A DNA stretch of 47,413 nt from an uncultured Bacillota bacterium (GCA_937876465.1 CALEHV010000021.1:1-47413); one strand, 5' to 3'. Shown: positions 7,167 through 15,751, counted from the stretch's first letter. Program-made: numbers and translations. Notes: a model not told the origin generated them from the letters alone.

Positions 7167-8081
7167 CCAAGACCGGAGAAGATCGGATTCGATTATTTCT
7201 CTTTAGATGTGGATTACTATGAAGATCCAAACGTTCAAGAGTTGTTTGATGAGTTTGGGCCAATCGCGGAGCTTGTCTACATTAGGGTTTTATGTCTAGT
7301 TTTTAGAAGCAATGGTTACTATCTTAAGATGACTGCTTCACAGCTAGCCAAGTCTCTATACCGTAGTTTAAAGAGCCAGTATGGGCCTAAGTTATCACTC
7401 GTGGAGTCTATAATCGCCCATATGGCAGAATACTCGCTTTTGGATAAGCCCTTACTGGATACGGGGGTGGTTTCCTCACACGGAATTCAAATAGCTTACA
7501 TGAACATGGCTGTGAGAAGGCGTAAGAAAGTTACGGAATTTTCATTATTATCTAAAGCAGAAATGACGGAATTTAACGCAAAAGAGTCAGAAGTTATTGT
7601 TACAGAAACCGGGGTTATTGTTACAAAAACCCCAGTTATTGCAGCAGAAAGTACACAAAGTAAAGTAAAGGAAAGAAAAGTAAAGAAAAGTAATAAGGAT
7701 GAAGAAGTGATAAATATTGATGAAGAATTTTACGAAAATTATTTTGAACCAAGCAAGTGGACTAAAGTCCTTATCGATAACAAGATTATCTCTAATTCAG
7801 ATCTAAACATTCCGAAATTTAATAACCTTTTTAAAGAAGTGCTTAATTCATATTCGTCAGAAGATATGGCTAGAGCCTTCAGATACTTAGTTGCTTATCT
7901 TAAACATCCTACAGTTAGAATAGACGATATCTATGCTTACATTCGCCATGCGCTTATTACCAACACTGATTGGGTTTCGCATGAAGATGAACGTATAGCT
8001 TATTTTGAAGAAATGTCAAAACTACTGAAGGAGTATAACGATAAGTTAAACGATAATGATGACTCAGGATTACCATTCTAA
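7164..8081 (+). CDS. DnaD-like phage replication protein (Lin1244/Lin1753 N-terminus)
   Basis: A 305-residue protein whose N-terminus (GFDYFSLDVDYYEDPNVQEL, then GPIAELVYIRVL) is the Lin1244/Lin1753-like (DUF4373) domain of Gram-positive phage replication initiators. A basic linker (about 165-180) joins a helical C-terminal region (SEDMARAFRYLVAYLKHP) that would hold the DnaD-like part. The expected role is organising replisome loading at the phage origin. The repeat at 7040-7134 directly upstream could be the origin or an operator. Start selection depends on the mini-ORF described at 7140. Confidence 0.8.
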   Translation: MPRPEKIGFDYFSLDVDYYEDPNVQELFDEFGPIAELVYIRVLCLVFRSNGYYLKMTASQLAKSLYRSLKSQYGPKLSLVESIIAHMAEYSLLDKPLLDTGVVSSHGIQIAYMNMAVRRRKKVTEFSLLSKAEMTEFNAKESEVIVTETGVIVTKTPVIAAESTQSKVKERKVKKSNKDEEVINIDEEFYENYFEPSKWTKVLIDNKIISNSDLNIPKFNNLFKEVLNSYSSEDMARAFRYLVAYLKHPTVRIDDIYAYIRHALITNTDWVSHEDERIAYFEEMSKLLKEYNDKLNDNDDSGLPF

Positions 8082-8475
8082 ATTTTATGAATGGATTCGA
8101 AGAGTAAAGAAAACCGAGAAAACTATAGAATACCTAGAACAGCTTAGGCAATTTTATAACCACAGATGGATGTCAATTGGTGGTCCTTCTTATGATAGGA
8201 CTGGCGGTCATACAAATGATCCTCATTATGTGAAAGGCATGGATGACCTTTATCACATAATTGAAATTGATAAGAAGCTGGATGAACTTGAACTAATAAT
8301 CAAAGATTACAATAACTTTTATGATTCATTGAAGTTTAAGTTTCAGCTGATACTCACTTCCATCACTTTTGGAAAACCGACAATGGTGGAAGTGAGCCAT
8401 AAGCTTCATGTTTCTAGGACTATGGTTTACAAATTAAAGGAGAAATTAATAGAAATATGGAATGCAAAACAGTAA
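8059..8475 (+). CDS. HTH protein, sigma-70 region 4-like (phage regulator)
   Basis: A 138-residue protein with a C-terminal helix-turn-helix (MVEVSHKLHVSRTMVYKLKE, about 108-128) like those of ArpU/RinA-type phage transcription regulators; the N-terminal two thirds are helical and charged. ATG codons at 8056 and 8059 are adjacent; either gives the same protein apart from one Met. It overlaps the replication gene by 23 bases. A terminator follows. Late-gene activation is an inference from family and position. Confidence 0.65.
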   Translation: MTQDYHSKFYEWIRRVKKTEKTIEYLEQLRQFYNHRWMSIGGPSYDRTGGHTNDPHYVKGMDDLYHIIEIDKKLDELELIIKDYNNFYDSLKFKFQLILTSITFGKPTMVEVSHKLHVSRTMVYKLKEKLIEIWNAKQ

Positions 8476-8487
8476 CAATAAGTAAAC

Positions 8488-8513
8488 GCCGCCTAAATTA
8501 TGGGTGGCTTTTT
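8488..8513 (+). terminator. terminator closing the early operon
   Basis: GCCGCC (8488-8493) pairs with GGTGGC (8503-8508), followed by TTTTT. It separates the replication operon from the accessory operon that begins at 8557. Confidence 0.75.
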
Positions 8514-8556
8514 GATATATATTTTGTAATTGTCGATAGTTTATTTATTAATAAAG

Positions 8557-8565
8557 TGTTATAAT
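8557..8565 (+). promoter_or_regulatory. extended -10 promoter of the radical SAM/SNF2 operon
   Basis: TGTTATAAT at 8557-8565 is a perfect extended -10 box; no strong -35 is seen at 17 bases. It sits just after a terminator and 27 bases before ATG 8592, giving the accessory operon its own start. Confidence 0.6.
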
Positions 8566-8591
8566 TGTGTTCGATATTAGAAAAAACATAT

Positions 8592-8783
8592 ATGAATTAC
8601 CAAGAAAAAATAAAAGAATATCGTGAAAAAACTCTGGTGACTCAAACTGAACTAGCAAAAAAACTAGGTGTATCTTTTGCATCTGTAAATAGATGGGAAA
8701 AAGGAAGGTTTGAACCAACCATGAAAATAAAAAGGAAATTGAAAACTCTTTTTGATGAAGCAGGAATAGGGGGAGACCAATAA
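8592..8783 (+). CDS. small XRE-type regulator heading the accessory operon
   Basis: A 63-residue protein consisting of little more than one XRE helix-turn-helix (TQTELAKKLGVSFASVNRWE). An in-frame TTG at 8565 lies inside the promoter, so ATG 8592 is taken. Its stop overlaps the ATG of the radical SAM gene (TAATG at 8781-8785), showing cotranscription and translational coupling. As first gene of the operon behind its own promoter it is a likely autoregulator of the downstream module. Confidence 0.8.
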   Translation: MNYQEKIKEYREKTLVTQTELAKKLGVSFASVNRWEKGRFEPTMKIKRKLKTLFDEAGIGGDQ

Positions 8784-9973
8784 TGAAAAAAAAGAAAATT
8801 GGAATTATTGATGCTGACCTTATAGGACGTGATAATCATAGATTTCCAAATTTAGTATGTGAAAAAATATCAGCTTATTGGAAAGAAAAGAATGCTGATG
8901 TCCACCTTCTTTTATCTTTTGATAATTGGAGTGATTTTGATGAAGTTTATATTTCAAAGGTTTTTACTGATACACCATGTCCTGATAAATTTACAAGTGA
9001 TAAGTGGCTTGCACGACATCCAAAGGTTCATATTGGTGGAACTGGGTTTTATTTTGATAAAGCCCCTAATTTGCCTGATGAAATAGAACACCATATGCCA
9101 GACTATCATTTATATGATGATTGGATTCAAAACGAAATTAACGCTGCAAGAAAACAAGCTGAATCAGCTGGTTTGAAATTTAATGAAGAACGATATAAAG
9201 TTCAATTTAAAGAATATCTTGAATATTCAATCGGTTTCTTGACTAGAGGATGTTTTAGAAAATGTGGATTCTGTGTAAACCAAAAATATAGTTTTGTTTT
9301 TAAGCATTCACCTCTTGAAGAATTTTTTGATCCATCAAGAAGAAAAATTTGTTGTTTGGATGATAATTTTTTAGGTTGTCCTCAGTGGAAACCTCTTCTT
9401 CAACAACTAATTGATACTGGTAGACCTTTCAAGTTCAAACAAGGTTTAGATGAACGAATCTTAACAGAAGAAAAGATAGAAATGCTTTTTAATGCAAATT
9501 ACGATGGCGATTTTACTTTTGCTTTTGATAAAGTTTCTGATTACGAACTAATTCATCAAAAATTGAAAATGATTAGAAAAACCAACCCTAAAAAGGGGAT
9601 GCGATTCTATGTTTTAGTTGGTTATGAAAGTACTGATTATAAAGACATTGAAAATGCATTTATTAGAATAGAACTTTTGTTACGCTATAAATGCACACCT
9701 TATATAATGAGGTTTCAAAACAAAAATGAAACGCCATGGAAAGAATCAAAGTACAGGCCATTATATGTCGCTATAGCTAGATGGTGCAATCAAGCCAACA
9801 TAGTTAAAAAGATGAGTTTCAGACAATTTTGTATAGCTAATCAGCAACTTAAAAAAGATCAAACGAAAAACTGCTCAACTATGCAAGCGATGATAGATTT
9901 TGAAAACGAACATCCTGATATCGCAAAAAAATATTTCGATATGCGTTGGGATGAATTAGAGATGGATTTATAA
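8783..9973 (+). CDS. radical SAM enzyme with B12-binding-like N-terminus
   Basis: A 396-residue radical SAM protein. The [4Fe-4S] ligands are C157, C161 and C164 in RGCFRKCGFC. The N-terminal 110 residues have a Rossmann-like order ending in HIGGTGF and PDYHLYDD, reminiscent of B12-binding domains of class B radical SAM enzymes, but no DxHxxG motif is present, so cobalamin binding would be base-off or lost. The central part (CCLDDNFLGC, FKQGLDERILTEE) fits the radical SAM barrel. Substrate unknown; RNA, protein or DNA modification are all possible. It is coupled to the XRE gene and lies 12 bases before a ParB-fold gene. A B12 uptake cassette lies at the end of the same region. Confidence 0.88.
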   Translation: MKKKKIGIIDADLIGRDNHRFPNLVCEKISAYWKEKNADVHLLLSFDNWSDFDEVYISKVFTDTPCPDKFTSDKWLARHPKVHIGGTGFYFDKAPNLPDEIEHHMPDYHLYDDWIQNEINAARKQAESAGLKFNEERYKVQFKEYLEYSIGFLTRGCFRKCGFCVNQKYSFVFKHSPLEEFFDPSRRKICCLDDNFLGCPQWKPLLQQLIDTGRPFKFKQGLDERILTEEKIEMLFNANYDGDFTFAFDKVSDYELIHQKLKMIRKTNPKKGMRFYVLVGYESTDYKDIENAFIRIELLLRYKCTPYIMRFQNKNETPWKESKYRPLYVAIARWCNQANIVKKMSFRQFCIANQQLKKDQTKNCSTMQAMIDFENEHPDIAKKYFDMRWDELEMDL

Positions 9974-9985
9974 GGAGAAAACATT

Positions 9986-11002
9986 ATGCCACAGTCAAAT
10001 TATCAAGAATTAGATGTAACCAGAATTAAGTTGGATTTAGATAATCCAAGAATCAAGATGTATTTGGATATGCAATACAACAATCCAACTGCAGAAGGAT
10101 TAGCTTTAGCATTAAGTGGTGGTGTCAGTGATGGAACCACATCTTTCGAATCATTAAGAGAATCCATTCGCGTTAATAAAGGAATCATTAACCCTATTAT
10201 CGTAAATCATGCAGCAAATGGTGATTACGTTGTAATTGAGGGAAATACAAGAGTTCAAATTTATTTAGATTTCTTGAAAGACGGAACTGCTGGCGATTGG
10301 ACACACATTCGCTCTATCGTGTATGAGAATTTAACTCAAGAAGAAATTCACTCTATTAGATTGCAAGCACACATGGTTGGCCCTAGAGATTGGGACCCAT
10401 ATTCAAAAGCAAAATACTTACATTATCTAATGCATCAAGAATGCTTACCTATGTCCCAAATTATTTCTTTTTGTGGTGGTAAGTCTTCTGAAATTAACAA
10501 ACTCGTTAGAGCATACAATGATATTGAAAGCATCTATAAGCCTTTGTTAGAAACAATGGATAAAGACTTTGAATACAAAGATTTTTCAAAATTTGCAGAA
10601 TTGCAAAATAAAGGCATTTTAGAAGCTTTAACATTACATAATTACACTAAAGAAGATTATGCTAAATGGGTTGCTAATGGAAATATTGATGTTGCCTTAA
10701 AAGTTCGTGAATTGCCTACTGTATTGAAAAATCCAGAAGCTAAAAATGAATTCTTAGCCACCAATCTTTCTAATGCAATTAAAAAATTAGGTGTTACTGC
10801 TCCTGCTGGAGTTGACCTTAATTCTGTTGATTATGTCGATTTGGCTAGAACATTAAGCAACAAATTATATAAAATCGAATTCTTCGAACAGAAGTTTTTG
10901 ATGTCTGAAGAAGGTACTGAAAAGAGAAATGTTTTGCGTAGTTTGAAAGAAACTATTGCTTTAATTATTGGAGAAGAGGAAGAAGACGAAGAAGATGCCT
11001 GA
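9986..11002 (+). CDS. ParB/sulfiredoxin-fold protein (first copy)
   Basis: A 338-residue protein. Residues about 8-110 are a ParB N-terminal-like domain (DLDNPRIK, SLRESIRVNKGIINPIIV, YVVIEGNTRVQIYLDF); VVIEGNTR corresponds to the GxRR/GERR nucleotide-binding box of ParB. A second conserved block HMVGPRDWDPYSKAKYL (about 128-145) is shared with the related gene at 12888. The C-terminus is very acidic. No ParA and no obvious ParB HTH are present, so chromosome-type partition is unlikely. AAGGAG nine bases upstream supports the ATG. It overlaps the nuclease gene by 8 bases. Confidence 0.8.
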   Translation: MPQSNYQELDVTRIKLDLDNPRIKMYLDMQYNNPTAEGLALALSGGVSDGTTSFESLRESIRVNKGIINPIIVNHAANGDYVVIEGNTRVQIYLDFLKDGTAGDWTHIRSIVYENLTQEEIHSIRLQAHMVGPRDWDPYSKAKYLHYLMHQECLPMSQIISFCGGKSSEINKLVRAYNDIESIYKPLLETMDKDFEYKDFSKFAELQNKGILEALTLHNYTKEDYAKWVANGNIDVALKVRELPTVLKNPEAKNEFLATNLSNAIKKLGVTAPAGVDLNSVDYVDLARTLSNKLYKIEFFEQKFLMSEEGTEKRNVLRSLKETIALIIGEEEEDEEDA

Positions 11003-11408
11003 GTCAAATAAACACATGATGTTTGTTGATAAGCTTCTTAAAGAAGCTAAAAAGATTATTCCAAGCGAATATCATGTTTTAATATACTCTGACAAACCAG
11101 ATAGCGTTTCAAAACCACCTCGAACTGCAGAAGGCTTTGTTCCTGATTTAGTCTATTCCCATAAGGATTTGCTCATTATTGGTGAAGCAAAAACAGCCGA
11201 AGATGTTGAAAGAGAACACAGTCTTTCTCAATATGATAGTTATTTTCAAGAAGCGTTGAAATTTAAAGGAAAGGCAATTTTAATTTTTGCTTGTCCTTGG
11301 TTTACAAAAAATAGTGTTAAAAACATTATGCGCACCATGTTCAAAAAATATAATGCTCACATAGAATGTCATTTCTTATGCGAAATAGGGGAGGCCGAAG
11401 TTTTATGA
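10995..11408 (+). CDS. PD-(D/E)XK-type nuclease (VRR-NUC-like)
   Basis: A 137-residue protein with an apparent PD-(D/E)XK core: VPDLVY about residue 50, then LLIIGEAKTAED about 62-73, giving D-x(n)-E-x-K, and a following helix with a Q. The size suits small stand-alone nucleases that team with helicases. It overlaps both neighbours (8 bases with the ParB-like gene, 4 bases ATGA with the SNF2 gene), so the three are made together. A nuclease-helicase complex is the natural inference; the metal-binding residues are seen, the activity is not proven. Confidence 0.7.
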   Translation: MPESNKHMMFVDKLLKEAKKIIPSEYHVLIYSDKPDSVSKPPRTAEGFVPDLVYSHKDLLIIGEAKTAEDVEREHSLSQYDSYFQEALKFKGKAILIFACPWFTKNSVKNIMRTMFKKYNAHIECHFLCEIGEAEVL

Positions 11409-12898
11409 GCAATATTAAATTCACTAAGCCAACCAATTTTGAAGCGAAACATGATGCCTTTGATTATCAACATGATGCATTTTTAGCAATTAAAGACTTA
11501 GATTATTCTGCAATTTTTCATGAGCAAGGATTAGGGAAAACTAAAATAGCAATTGACCTGATGCTTTATTGGTTGGAAAAGAGATCAATTGATACTGTTT
11601 TTGTTGTTACAAAGAAACAGTTAGTTAGGAATTGGGAAAAAGAATTTGATACTCACACGCATATTAAACCAAAAGTCCTAAGCGCAAATAGGGGAAACAA
11701 CTTTGTTGTTTTGAATAGCTCTACACGTGTTATTTTAACGAATTTTGAAACAATTTCTTCTGAGAAAGAAAGACTTAAATTATATTTAAAAACTAGAAAT
11801 GTAGCCATTGTTATTGATGAATCTACGAAAATTAAAAATCCAGATTCTAAATTAACTCAAGATTTTTTTGATCTGTCTGAATATTTTAAGATAAGAGTTA
11901 TCATGACTGGAACACCTGTGGCCAACAGACCATTTGATATTTGGTCTCAGATTTATTTTTTAGATCATGGGGAAAGCTTAGGTTCTGACTTTAATGAATT
12001 TAGAAAGAACACAAATCTCTCTAACGATTTAAACCAAAACGAAATTAAACGCGAAGCATTTGAAGAGTGCGTTTCGGATATTTTTAATAATATTAAATCA
12101 TTTACAGTTAGAGAAACGAAAAACAGTGGAATTATCAAACTACCTAATAAAAATTACTTTAATGAAATATGCGAATTTGAAAACGAGCAATATCAGATGT
12201 ATGAATCAGTGAGAAACGAATTCCAGATTCTAATTCAAAAAGGTGATGAAACGATACTTGATGAAAGTGATGCGTCACTAAAAAGATTGCTTAGACTTGT
12301 CCAGATTGCTTCTAATCCAAGGCTTCTTGATGAACTATACTGTAATGTTTCTGGTAAAGAGGCAAAATTAGAAAATTTGGTAAAAGATATTATCAATAGG
12401 AATGAAAAAGTGATTGTTTGGAGTTCGTTTATTGAAAATGTTGATTATTTCTATAAGAAATTTAAAGCTTATAATCCCGCAAGAATTCATGGCCGGCTAG
12501 CCATTGAAGAAAGAAATAATTCTGTTGAGAAATTTCTTCATGATGATAGTTGCAAAATCTTATTTGCTACTCCGCAGAGCGCAAAAGAAGGGCTCACATT
12601 AACGGTAGCTAATAATGTTATATTCTATGATAGAGGATTTAATCTAGATGACTACTTACAAGCTCAAGATAGAATACATCGAATATCACAAGTTAAGGAA
12701 TGCAATATATATAATTTGCTAATTAACGATTCGATCGATGTTTGGATAGACAAATTATTGAAAGCCAAACAAAACGCAGCACATTTAGCTCAGGGTGATT
12801 ACAAATTGGCTAAATATGAAGAATTAATGGATTACAGCTATGGAGACATGGTTAAAGACATATTAGGAATAGTGGAGGAAAATGACTATGGAGATTAA
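11405..12898 (+). CDS. SNF2-family helicase/translocase
   Basis: A 497-residue SF2 ATPase. Visible motifs: Walker A QGLGKT (41-46), motif II DEST (138-141), motif III TGTP (168-171), motif IV IVWSSF, motif V ATPQSAKEGLTL, and motif VI QAQDRIHRISQ. It consists of the two RecA lobes without large extra domains, as in phage and defence-linked SNF2 proteins. It would translocate on dsDNA and could move or remodel the partner nuclease and ParB-like proteins. ATG 11405 overlaps the nuclease stop; an upstream ATG at 11366 lacks a ribosome binding site. Confidence 0.92.
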   Translation: MSNIKFTKPTNFEAKHDAFDYQHDAFLAIKDLDYSAIFHEQGLGKTKIAIDLMLYWLEKRSIDTVFVVTKKQLVRNWEKEFDTHTHIKPKVLSANRGNNFVVLNSSTRVILTNFETISSEKERLKLYLKTRNVAIVIDESTKIKNPDSKLTQDFFDLSEYFKIRVIMTGTPVANRPFDIWSQIYFLDHGESLGSDFNEFRKNTNLSNDLNQNEIKREAFEECVSDIFNNIKSFTVRETKNSGIIKLPNKNYFNEICEFENEQYQMYESVRNEFQILIQKGDETILDESDASLKRLLRLVQIASNPRLLDELYCNVSGKEAKLENLVKDIINRNEKVIVWSSFIENVDYFYKKFKAYNPARIHGRLAIEERNNSVEKFLHDDSCKILFATPQSAKEGLTLTVANNVIFYDRGFNLDDYLQAQDRIHRISQVKECNIYNLLINDSIDVWIDKLLKAKQNAAHLAQGDYKLAKYEELMDYSYGDMVKDILGIVEENDYGD

Positions 12899-13895
12899 AG
12901 ACTATACCGAAGGTAAATTAAAAATTGGAAATAGGGAATGGGATGTTAAAGATTGCGAATTGCAACAGAACCAACTTTTGTTTTATGTTGATAATCCTAG
13001 AGTCTATTCTGCTTTGAGAAGCGAACCTGGTTATGTTCCAACACAAAAAGAAATTGAAGATCATATGTGCTCTTTAGATAGAATTAAAGAGCTCAAAGAG
13101 TCAATCAAGGAAAATGGTGGATTAATCAATCCTTTAATTGTTAGAGAAGGTGACTGGGCAGTTCTTGAAGGTAATAGCAGACTTGCTGCATATAGATTGC
13201 TTGCTAAAATCGATCCAATTAAGTGGGGAAAAGTTAAATGTAAAGTTCTACCAGCAGACATTGATGATTCTTCAATCTCAACTCTTCTTGGTGTTTATCA
13301 TATCGTTGGCACTAAAGACTGGTCTCCTTATGAACAAGCAGGCTTCTTATTTAGAAGAAAAAATGCTAGTAAATTGCCTATAGAAATCATTGCAAAAGAA
13401 GTTGGCATTACCAAAGGTACTGCTGAAAAATACATTCAAGTATACCAATACATGATGGATAAAAACGATTTAGATCCCGAGAGATGGTCATACTATGAAG
13501 AATTTCTTAAAAATGGCGCTATTACAAAAGAGATTGAAAAGGACCCTGATTTAGAAAATTTGATTGTTGACCAAATTCAAAGTGGCGAAATCGAAACTGC
13601 TGCCGATATTAGAAAAATAGGTAAGATTGCTAAATCAAAAACCAAAAAAGCTAAGAAAGTGTTTGAACAGTTTAAAAAAGGCGAGAAAGATTTATACGCT
13701 GCATATTCTGAAGTACAAGAAGATGGTGGCTTCGATAAAGCATTCCAAAAGGTGCGTGATTTTAGGGAATATATCACAGATACTTCTTTTTCTGATAGTA
13801 CAAAAGAGAGTGTTAAAAAAGCAGACATCCTATTCGATTTAAAGAAAATCAGAAATGCAATTAAGAATATTATTGATTCTTTGGAAGACAAATAA
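12888..13895 (+). CDS. ParB/sulfiredoxin-fold protein (second copy)
   Basis: A 335-residue protein related to the one at 9986: VDNPRVYSAL, IKELKESIKENGGLINPLIV, WAVLEGNSRLAAYRLL and the distinctive HIVGTKDWSPYEQAGFLF block. It also carries an HTH-like stretch (IEIIAKEVGITKGTAEKYIQ, about 163-183), lacking or diverged in the first copy, so this one may be the DNA-reading partner. GGAGG at 12874-12878 is 9 bases before ATG 12888 and only 3 before ATG 12882. It overlaps the SNF2 stop and is overlapped by the next gene. Confidence 0.8.
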   Translation: MEIKDYTEGKLKIGNREWDVKDCELQQNQLLFYVDNPRVYSALRSEPGYVPTQKEIEDHMCSLDRIKELKESIKENGGLINPLIVREGDWAVLEGNSRLAAYRLLAKIDPIKWGKVKCKVLPADIDDSSISTLLGVYHIVGTKDWSPYEQAGFLFRRKNASKLPIEIIAKEVGITKGTAEKYIQVYQYMMDKNDLDPERWSYYEEFLKNGAITKEIEKDPDLENLIVDQIQSGEIETAADIRKIGKIAKSKTKKAKKVFEQFKKGEKDLYAAYSEVQEDGGFDKAFQKVRDFREYITDTSFSDSTKESVKKADILFDLKKIRNAIKNIIDSLEDK

Positions 13896-14572
13896 TGAAT
13901 TACTCTTTATCCGTATTTTTTAAGAAAAGTTTTGAAAAAGAAATTAATGATAAAATGATGTATTATTCTTACAAATTTGAGAATGATCTCGTTTTTGATT
14001 ACATTGATTTTCTTATTAAAACTCCATTAAATGAATTCATTGAATTCATAATGAAAAATTATAATGTAAATTATCTTGAAGCTGCTGATATAGTTCAATT
14101 TAGTAGTCTTGAAGATTCGACCAAGAAAGTTTGTTCTGTTATTAAGGAAGCTGGCGATAAAGGCTTTCAATCTTTAGAAGTTGGTAAGCTTCTTGAAAAC
14201 GATGGAATCGAAAGGAAAGATGGTGCATATTTAAAATATGGTGAAAACCAAGCGAAGACTGGATGTCAACTTGGGTTATTGGTTTTAATAAGTAATAAAT
14301 TTTTCTTGTCTTGTTTAGGATATGTTTTCAATGAACTCGATGATGAGAAAAAAGATAAATTATTAAGAAGACTTATTTTGAGAAATAAGTTAGTTCAACG
14401 ATTAATTTATAAAGCTTATAAGAATGGAAAATCATCATATCATAGTGAGACAGGTTTTTTAAGTGAATCAACTCGAAACAGAAGAAAAAGTAATGTTAAG
14501 ACATTAATCGCATATTTCTGTGACACAAATGAGTGTGATTTATCTGGATTAAAATCCAGTATAGAGTTTTAA
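13895..14572 (+). CDS. unknown protein, last gene of the radical SAM/SNF2 operon
   Basis: A 225-residue protein with no family I can name surely. It starts with TAATG coupling to the ParB-like gene. Residues 75-115 look like a winged helix (VCSVIKEAGDKGFQSLEVGK), followed by KYGENQAKTGCQLGL (about 120-135), a pattern also seen in accessory regions of restriction-type proteins; the C-terminus is basic (SESTRNRRKSNVKTLIAYF) and may be a second HTH. A DNA-contacting role is plausible from this and the context. A hairpin CTGGAT-TAAA-ATCCAG (14544-14559) lies inside its 3' end. Confidence 0.6.
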   Translation: MNYSLSVFFKKSFEKEINDKMMYYSYKFENDLVFDYIDFLIKTPLNEFIEFIMKNYNVNYLEAADIVQFSSLEDSTKKVCSVIKEAGDKGFQSLEVGKLLENDGIERKDGAYLKYGENQAKTGCQLGLLVLISNKFFLSCLGYVFNELDDEKKDKLLRRLILRNKLVQRLIYKAYKNGKSSYHSETGFLSESTRNRRKSNVKTLIAYFCDTNECDLSGLKSSIEF

Positions 14573-14577
14573 TTAGT

Positions 14578-14762
14578 TAAATACTTAGGCACCTAGCGAT
14601 AGGTTTAATAAGGAACACAAGTGAAAGTCTTGGACTGTGCCAGCAACTGTAAAGCTGACGAAATCAAATGACCATTGGGAAACCGAGAAGGTCGAAAGTA
14701 GGAAGAAGCTAAGCCAGGAGACTTACCTAAGGAATATATAAGGAGGAAGCTATCCTCTTATA
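14578..14762 (+). promoter_or_regulatory. cobalamin riboswitch
   Basis: The 5' UTR carries the cobalamin aptamer: AGGCACCTAG near the start, GGAACACAAGTGAAAGTC (14612-14630), CTGTGCC and GCAACTGTAA, and the B12 box AGCCAGGAGACTTACCT at 14712-14728. Directly after, TATAAGGAGGA (14737-14747) can pair with TCCTCTTATA (14753-14762), while ATCCT/AGGAT offers an alternative hairpin, so a switching expression platform hiding an AGGAGG is visible. That AGGAGG is 67 bases from the first gene, so the mechanism is not clear. B12 would be expected to turn off the uptake genes below. Confidence 0.95.
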
Positions 14763-14813
14763 GGATTCATTGCTGGGCCACGATGGTGTTATAAAAGCGA
14801 TAGCAAAAATTTA

Positions 14814-15218
14814 ATGGTGGATAAGAAAAAGAAAAATCTTATTCTGACCATTGCGCTTTCAATAGTCGCTGTTGGAGCGTTAGTGTTTGGTGGAATAATG
14901 ATAGGCAAGCATTATTCTTCAAAATCAGATGGTCAAATTGAAATCAAGCTTATTGAGCTTGATGGAAATGTAAAAAGCGATAAACAAATAGACTTTAAAA
15001 CCGGTGACACATTGGTTTATTTAGTTAAAAGCAACTATGAAAACGTAGTTATAGAAAATGGCATGCTTATGTCCATTGATACTTTTACTACTGCTCCGGA
15101 CTGGTCTACTTTTATTTCAATTTATGTCAATAATGAAATGAGTATGGTAGGCATTAATGATATTCAATTTGTTAATGGCACATTAATTTCATTTGTAATG
15201 ACCGAATTTATTTATTAA
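14814..15218 (+). CDS. membrane-anchored DUF4430 (transcobalamin-like) protein
   Basis: A 134-residue protein: basic start KKKK, one transmembrane helix (about 8-30, LILTIALSIVAVGALVFGG), then an extracellular DUF4430-like beta domain (FKTGDTLVYLVKSN, NGMLMSIDTF, FISIYVNNEMS). DUF4430 resembles the C-terminal beta domain of transcobalamin/intrinsic factor and commonly accompanies B12 uptake genes in Bacillota. No lipobox cysteine is seen. No ribosome binding site is evident before ATG 14814; a GTG follows at 14817. It is directly behind the cobalamin riboswitch and coupled to the S-component gene. Confidence 0.8.
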   Translation: MVDKKKKNLILTIALSIVAVGALVFGGIMIGKHYSSKSDGQIEIKLIELDGNVKSDKQIDFKTGDTLVYLVKSNYENVVIENGMLMSIDTFTTAPDWSTFISIYVNNEMSMVGINDIQFVNGTLISFVMTEFIY

Positions 15219-15751
15219 TGGACCAAATTAGAAATAAAGGCTTCACAGTACGAGACATTACTTTGATGGCTCTTTTTACAACTATTTTATTTGTTCAAGA
15301 AGAAGCTTTAGCAATTCTTCCAAATATTCAGTTGACTGTTTTTCTTATCGTCCTTTATTCAAAAAAGCTGGGCTTTACAAGAACAAGCGTAATAGTCTGT
15401 TTACATGTTATCTTAGATAATTTAGTAATGGGCTCATTTAATTTTGCATATGTACCATTTATGCTTATTGGCTGGATGGTTATTCCAATTACTATGTGTA
15501 CGATTTTCAAAAAAGTTGAGTCAAATATAGTACTTGCCTTTATTGGGATATTATTTGCACTAATATACTCTTGGATTTTTATAATTCCTAATTGTTTAAT
15601 TTTGCAAGTATCATTTGTGAGTTACTTGATTGCTGACATTTTCTTTGGGCTAATGCTTTGTGCATCAAGTTTTCTAAGTATCTTACTATTATATAAACCA
15701 GTTTCAAAAGTATTAGATAAATGCCTAGGTTGGAGAAACGGGAAGGCTTGA
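15218..15751 (+). CDS. ECF transporter substrate-binding S component, probably cobalamin
   Basis: A 177-residue hydrophobic protein with about six transmembrane helices, the size and topology of ECF-transporter S components; the N-terminus FTVRDITLMALFTTILFVQE is typical. S components bind a vitamin and use the host's shared EcfT/EcfA module, which this window lacks. Placement under a cobalamin riboswitch and coupling (TAATG overlap) to a DUF4430 protein point to B12 as substrate, as in the CblT group; this is inferred from context. A strong terminator follows, so the two genes form a complete, portable uptake unit. Confidence 0.85.
   Translation: MDQIRNKGFTVRDITLMALFTTILFVQEEALAILPNIQLTVFLIVLYSKKLGFTRTSVIVCLHVILDNLVMGSFNFAYVPFMLIGWMVIPITMCTIFKKVESNIVLAFIGILFALIYSWIFIIPNCLILQVSFVSYLIADIFFGLMLCASSFLSILLLYKPVSKVLDKCLGWRNGKA

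Noticed and set aside
9986..13895. Plasmid-style ParABS partition locus
   Set aside because: No ParA ATPase and no parS-like sites; ParB-fold proteins here are linked to SNF2 and nuclease genes.
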